Position numbers and translations under genes: made by a program. 64,000 bases of DNA, taken from positions 868,001 to 932,000 of the forward strand of contig JBANDB010000009.1 in the NCBI GenBank assembly GCA_037576215.1, given 5' to 3'. Each line of letters opens with the position of its first letter. Position 1 is the stretch's first letter. The notes under the pieces are model-generated. The model was not told the origin of the DNA. It worked only from the letters and a program-made list of their open reading frames with translations, and searched no databases. This DNA comes from Armillaria gallica. Lineage: Eukaryota; Basidiomycota; Agaricomycetes; Agaricales; Physalacriaceae. Positions 60,001 through 64,000 of the stretch are shown here, in pieces.

Positions 60001-61100
60001 GACATGATTTCTCAAGGCATCCAGCTCAAATCATCTCAGTATATGTTTGAAAATATATTATGATTCAAAAATCTCATTATGAGTTCTATAGATGGAGAAT
60101 CTCTCATCTAAACAAGGAACTTGGAGCTCATTCTACCAACCTTCAGAGAGCACAAGTCCTTGACAAGTCTAACCGACTTCGTCGCAGAGTAGAATCGTGG
60201 TCTGTTGTTCAAGAAGTACACATGCCAATGGTTCGAACACTCTGAATGCGAGATAATCAAGGCAATGGCCCATCTTTTCCTGCTTATTCACTTCCTCTCT
60301 ACCTTCCATCTTCAATATTGCTGGATCATCCCTGTGATGAGACTATTGTATGTGCTGAATCAAAATTATGCATTGCTCAGGGATATGATCTTCTCTATAC
60401 AATCCATAGCCAGCTGCTGTCATTGTCTAAAGCTTACAAGAATGGCGATACCAATGTTCTAATGCAAAAGGAAAGGCTCAAATGTCACAAGACAACCCAG
60501 GACCTCAATGCATGAATCACCCAGGCCAAGCAATACTATCACAACATCAGAAAATGATTGACAATCCTGTCAACAAAGCTTGGGGAGTGGGGCTGGCAAG
60601 CACAATTACATGTTTTGGAGGATTCAGATGTGCACAGAATAGCCGATGATGAAGTAGGAATTTCTGAAGGTAATCAAAGCATGCTGTGGATCTGGTATTC
60701 CTCACATCTGGGAGATGTGCCTGGAGGTGTTGAAGAATGTACATCAAGTCTCTTTATTGCATATTTCAGTATTCCTTATCTGTGTTTACAGGTTTGCGAA
60801 TCGAGTGGTGCAACACTCATGCCTGAGCACATCAATGGCATGAGGAATGCAAGCTACTCAAAGTCGAAATGGATCATGTCAAATGCACCCTCGAGCACGA
60901 TGCCAATCTGTGGCTGTCATGTGCTAAGAGTGCCATGGAAGAGGTTGCTCTCATCAATGCTGGTGAGGGTGCTGGTGCGTACATGAAATGCCAGGCTGCG
61001 ATTCCAACATCGATTTGATTATCTTTCGAGGAGAAATAGTGGTTTGTAGGGCAATGGTTGGAGCTAGGTGAGATGGGTGAGGCTTCAGCAAGCAATGAAG
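57034..61100 (+). pseudogene. KDZ (Kyakuja/Dileera/Zisupton) transposase relic with CxC2-like region
   Basis: The pieces follow the KDZ order. An N-terminal region includes VNFHDLPELIAGSND. A cysteine cluster reads CCSGLGCEDTDIRFHCITC (about 57585-57650), then IIDTNGIHDVTLDFC, FPATDTKPHTAVTTTALEQF and YEYYHSLARLTDNTG. Next are FIHLLKRAGISNNHGRW, ECLACPRSGINI, MDANFQLER with SSEDKDPGLS (about 58876), YDIVCQWSVN (about 59305), PKFHLPGHI, DGEVPECSW, REMGPGHQCE and HFGDFNWQ. The C-terminal helical part runs to about 61100. The acidic residues in MDAN, YDIVCQW and DGEVPE are candidate catalytic residues. Frame shifts, stops and a solo LTR at 57702-58117 make it non-functional. No element ends were found. 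Confidence 0.88.
57702..58117 (-). mobile_element. Solo gypsy LTR with 5-bp duplication
   Basis: A 416-base LTR of the same family as 2540-3120, on the minus strand. It begins TGTTACA and ends CTTACA in its own direction. The exact duplication CCAAC flanks it at 57697-57701 and 58118-58122. The internal element is absent, as after recombination between LTRs. It interrupts the KDZ transposase relic. Confidence 0.93.
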
Positions 61101-61689
61101 ATGTTTCAGTAACTGAATAATTGCTATATGTTCGAGTAGAATAATAATCTCATTGTCGTACTGTCTATATCACGAGCCAAATGTGGCAGATCAAGAAAGA
61201 AAACCAGGGAAGTGGCCGTAACCAATTTGGACAGTTAGACATCACTGATAAGGACCAGTGATCCCTAGTGGATCCCTGGCACGATCCAGTACTCACTTTG
61301 GGACCATGTCAGCAACTGTCAATCTAGCTGAGGTGCAGAAGAGGGGAGCCTGTCATCACTGACAGTGAGCAATGGTATGTTGATTTGAAGCTCCTTTTTG
61401 GACCCTTTTTGGATGCGACTGCAGGTGATGTATCAACCACTGACTGCAGGAGCAGGCCTTTGATTATGAGTCCAAGTTTACAAGGATTCATTCTTTTACA
61501 CTGCATTTTGAACCAGGACCCTGCATTTTAAGTTTTACCTTAGAATTCAACAGCAACAAACATATGTCCTTTTATAGACAGCTGTCTTCAGAATGTTAAT
61601 AGTGCTAAATAAACTAGCAGGCAGATGTTTTATTCATGCTTATTGTATGGAATATGTATCAAAGAGTACATCCCACTCAAGTTTTGGGC
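61101..61689. other. No gene supported
   Basis: 3' flank of the KDZ relic. Nothing recognised. Confidence 0.35.
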
Positions 61690-62300
61690 TTCAGAGTGGG
61701 AGACTAGAGTAGAGGATGCATGTTGAGCATCCATTCTGCTTGCCACAGTCCAATTAACCGAGCAGTGATCAAGTGGCTGTGCCATTTCTTTGACCACCAC
61801 CTCAAACACAATGATGCCCCGTCCGCTTGCTCAACAGCCCTCTTACAGATGCAAAAGGGTATGAACTTATTTTTCTTGATGCTTACTGTTATTTTAGATA
61901 CTTCTTATGCATCTGGTGGTCCCAAGAGCCTGGATAATGACCATTCAACCTCCTTCACCCATGTGTAAGCCCTGAGACGAGGCAGTACTTCTTGCACCTG
62001 CAGGATACCAATGATATGCCCTCAGAACTGGATGACAATGATTCCATCTCCCAACGACACCTGCCAATGCAGAAAATAACACCCCCCTCCCCATTCCCAC
62101 CTACTCAGCCTGCCTGCCCAGCATCAACATCAAGGGCAATTGCCATTGAACACGAGATTCCTACATCTCAATGACCTGGAATATGCCCAGGGATCCTATA
62201 TTGGCTGCCATCTGGGAGTAGGAGGGTGTAATTCCTGGTACCAATGAATGACAACAACAACCACGAATGCATCAATGACAGCGACGACAGACAGGGATAA
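61690..62300 (+). repeat. Unidentified repeat shared with 40900-41640
   Basis: The counterpart of the minus-strand repeat at 40900-41640. The best frame is 61720-61968 (VIKWLCHFFDHHLKHNDAP ... LFFLMLTVILDTSYASGGPK), followed by Pro/Ser-rich sequence. It lies downstream of the KDZ relic, so it might be part of that element; no KDZ sequence was noticed next to the other copy. Confidence 0.6.
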
Positions 62301-64000
62301 GGTGTTGGTCAATACTCATGGGGGCTGAAGGAGGTGCTGGAGGTGCTGGATGGCTGGAGGAGGGCTGAAGGATCCAAGTGGGAAGGCAGGAGCAATGTTG
62401 GGACCCCAATGGGCATGCCATTTTGGGCAACAATGAACCACTTGAAGGCTTATGGAATGTGCCCAATGATACGGCTGTGTGAGCACCATGAAGCCCACCC
62501 TTGCCCACCCCATCCTCATCCAACATGGGGGCCTACCATGCCAATAGAGTCACCTACACTCTCCACAGTCGTGCATCTCCCATTCATTGAGTGGGGGAAC
62601 ACAACTATGTGATTGATATCTATACCTGATGCTGTTGTTGCTGCCTGCCCATTCCACATCCTGACACCCGCCTTCCTTGTTTGGCCCATACTGCACACTG
62701 TAGCCTTGCAACGGCCTCACTGATGCCATTATTGACTATGAAGAATTGAGTGATGAGCACTGTTTACCTCTGTAACCCTGCAGTCGCCATCTAACCATTG
62801 TCGACCCTGACCCATGATCTTTTTTCACATTCCACCAGCCCAATCCCCCACCTGGTGCCCCACAACCTCACATTCCGAGTACAGTCCCTACATCACTGAA
62901 GGCACTATGCCCATCGTCCTCTGCCATGACAATGCCTTGCTCCCATGCTGTACAATGTCAGGCTTTTTTTTTTTAGAATTTTTTAGAATTTTAGCCACAT
63001 CATTGACTGTAACACACAAGGTAAGGCTCATTCCTACCACCTTGCTTACCCTTTTGTTGATTTGACATCTGGTATAAGCTACCTTGAAGGCTGGTATGGG
63101 TTTCAAACTTTCTCGTCAAGGCGGTTCATAGGCTTGGTTCACAAAATGGTAAAGCACTCTGCTTTGAAACATCAGTGTCCAGAAGGGAGGAAGTAAAGGG
63201 TATGTGTATTTTGTCTACTTGGGCAGTTGAACATACTGAAGCCGATGGTAGACTTTGAGGTGGACCATCAACATCTCAACCAAACTGTTGCTGTAGAGTC
63301 AAGACCACCACACATTGTGTAGTGAACTTATAGCGTGGCAAAGACATGGTGTCCCATGAGGTAAGTACCTTGCTTCTATTTGTGACAATTTCCTCAATGG
63401 AGCCTTTGCAGATATTACCTTGAGCACTAAAACATTGAACAGACAGCGAGGCAATGCAGACACAGAGGCATGTTTCTATCTCATCTATTCACACATCTGA
63501 TTGTACTTATGATGGTTTCTGTCTAGTTAACTACAAGCAAGCCGGCATCGGATCACAGGCCAATTCAACTTATCCAACTTTGGTCTGCATCTGCAAACAC
63601 GAGAAGGTACTGCCAGTGTCACTTTGCAAATGGATTGGGCATGCAAGTGAGAGATCCGGTGTGAAGGTGAGTTGGTTTTGATTCTATGTTGATTTCATCT
63701 TGACAGGGCTTTGAAAGGCTGGAGACAGATAATGCTGCCTGTGCAGGAAGTGAGATGTGAAGGTGTCATTGATCTCAGTAGAGGGTGGAGTGATAATTTT
63801 GTGGATTTAGTAGTGAAGAGTTGTTCTCTGTGGAAGGAGGGGACAGTTGGCTCTTTTCTGTAGGGAGAAAGCATACCTTTGTTGATATTTCTTTCAGGTA
63901 GCTATATAATGTATGATTTTCACACTTGTGTGGTTTCTTTATGTAACTTATATCATTTCATTTGACCTAGTCACCTCAAGCCTAGAGGGTGAACTGTAAA
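62301..64000. other. No gene confidently recognised
   Basis: Frames at 62272-62612 on both strands are low-complexity shadows (Pro, Gly, Ser, His). The frame 63454-63681 is unrecognised. A T-run followed by a doubled AGAATTTTTTAGAATTTT lies at 62960-62995. Confidence 0.35.

Overview
The window looks like a fungal genome, most likely an agaric-type basidiomycete (Agaricomycetes). The evidence is very short GT-AG introns, small multi-exon genes, an F-box protein with a coiled-coil N-terminus, a DUF6534-type membrane protein, a trichodiene-synthase-like sesquiterpene synthase beside a cytochrome P450, a KDZ (Kyakuja/Dileera/Zisupton) transposase with a CxC2 region, and a chromodomain Ty3/gypsy retrotransposon. 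No rRNA, tRNA or CRISPR array could be supported.

Layout. 1-3120: the 3' part of a decayed gypsy element with its 3' LTR, entering from the left edge. About 3.7-26 kb: a CpG-rich gene-bearing stretch. It holds a small membrane/coiled-coil gene (minus), an F-box gene with one frameshift, an apparently intact DUF6534-type gene (minus), a P450 pseudogene, an apparently intact 327-residue sesquiterpene synthase, and two more members of the membrane/coiled-coil family, one intact and one broken. Three small non-autonomous elements punctuate this stretch: two copies of a G-run element and one hAT-like MITE. About 27-64 kb: a CpG-poor graveyard of repeats and broken genes. It includes a ubiquitin-hydrolase-like fragment, an antisense fragment of the F-box gene, three decayed DUF6534 copies, a TA-flanked MITE, a broken gene spread over 47.1-54.1 kb, and a KDZ transposase relic carrying a solo gypsy LTR.

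The most unusual content is two families of long non-coding repeats, called R (about 1.36 kb; 35458, 39120, 49351) and S (1.5-1.7 kb; 31313, 47562, 51477). Both begin TGATG and end ATCA, and both are flanked by 4-bp duplications of the form NCGN or its CpG-decay products. Three of them sit inside a single gene. Two inverted R copies bracket a segment that appears to have flipped, leaving one DUF6534 gene split onto opposite strands.

The genes do not form one pathway. The P450 and terpene synthase could have been a small terpene locus, but the P450 has an early stop and no recognisable C-terminus. Stops and lost catalytic residues in the right half and in the gypsy element are mostly C-to-T or G-to-A changes at former CpG sites, as expected from cytosine methylation and deamination of repeats.
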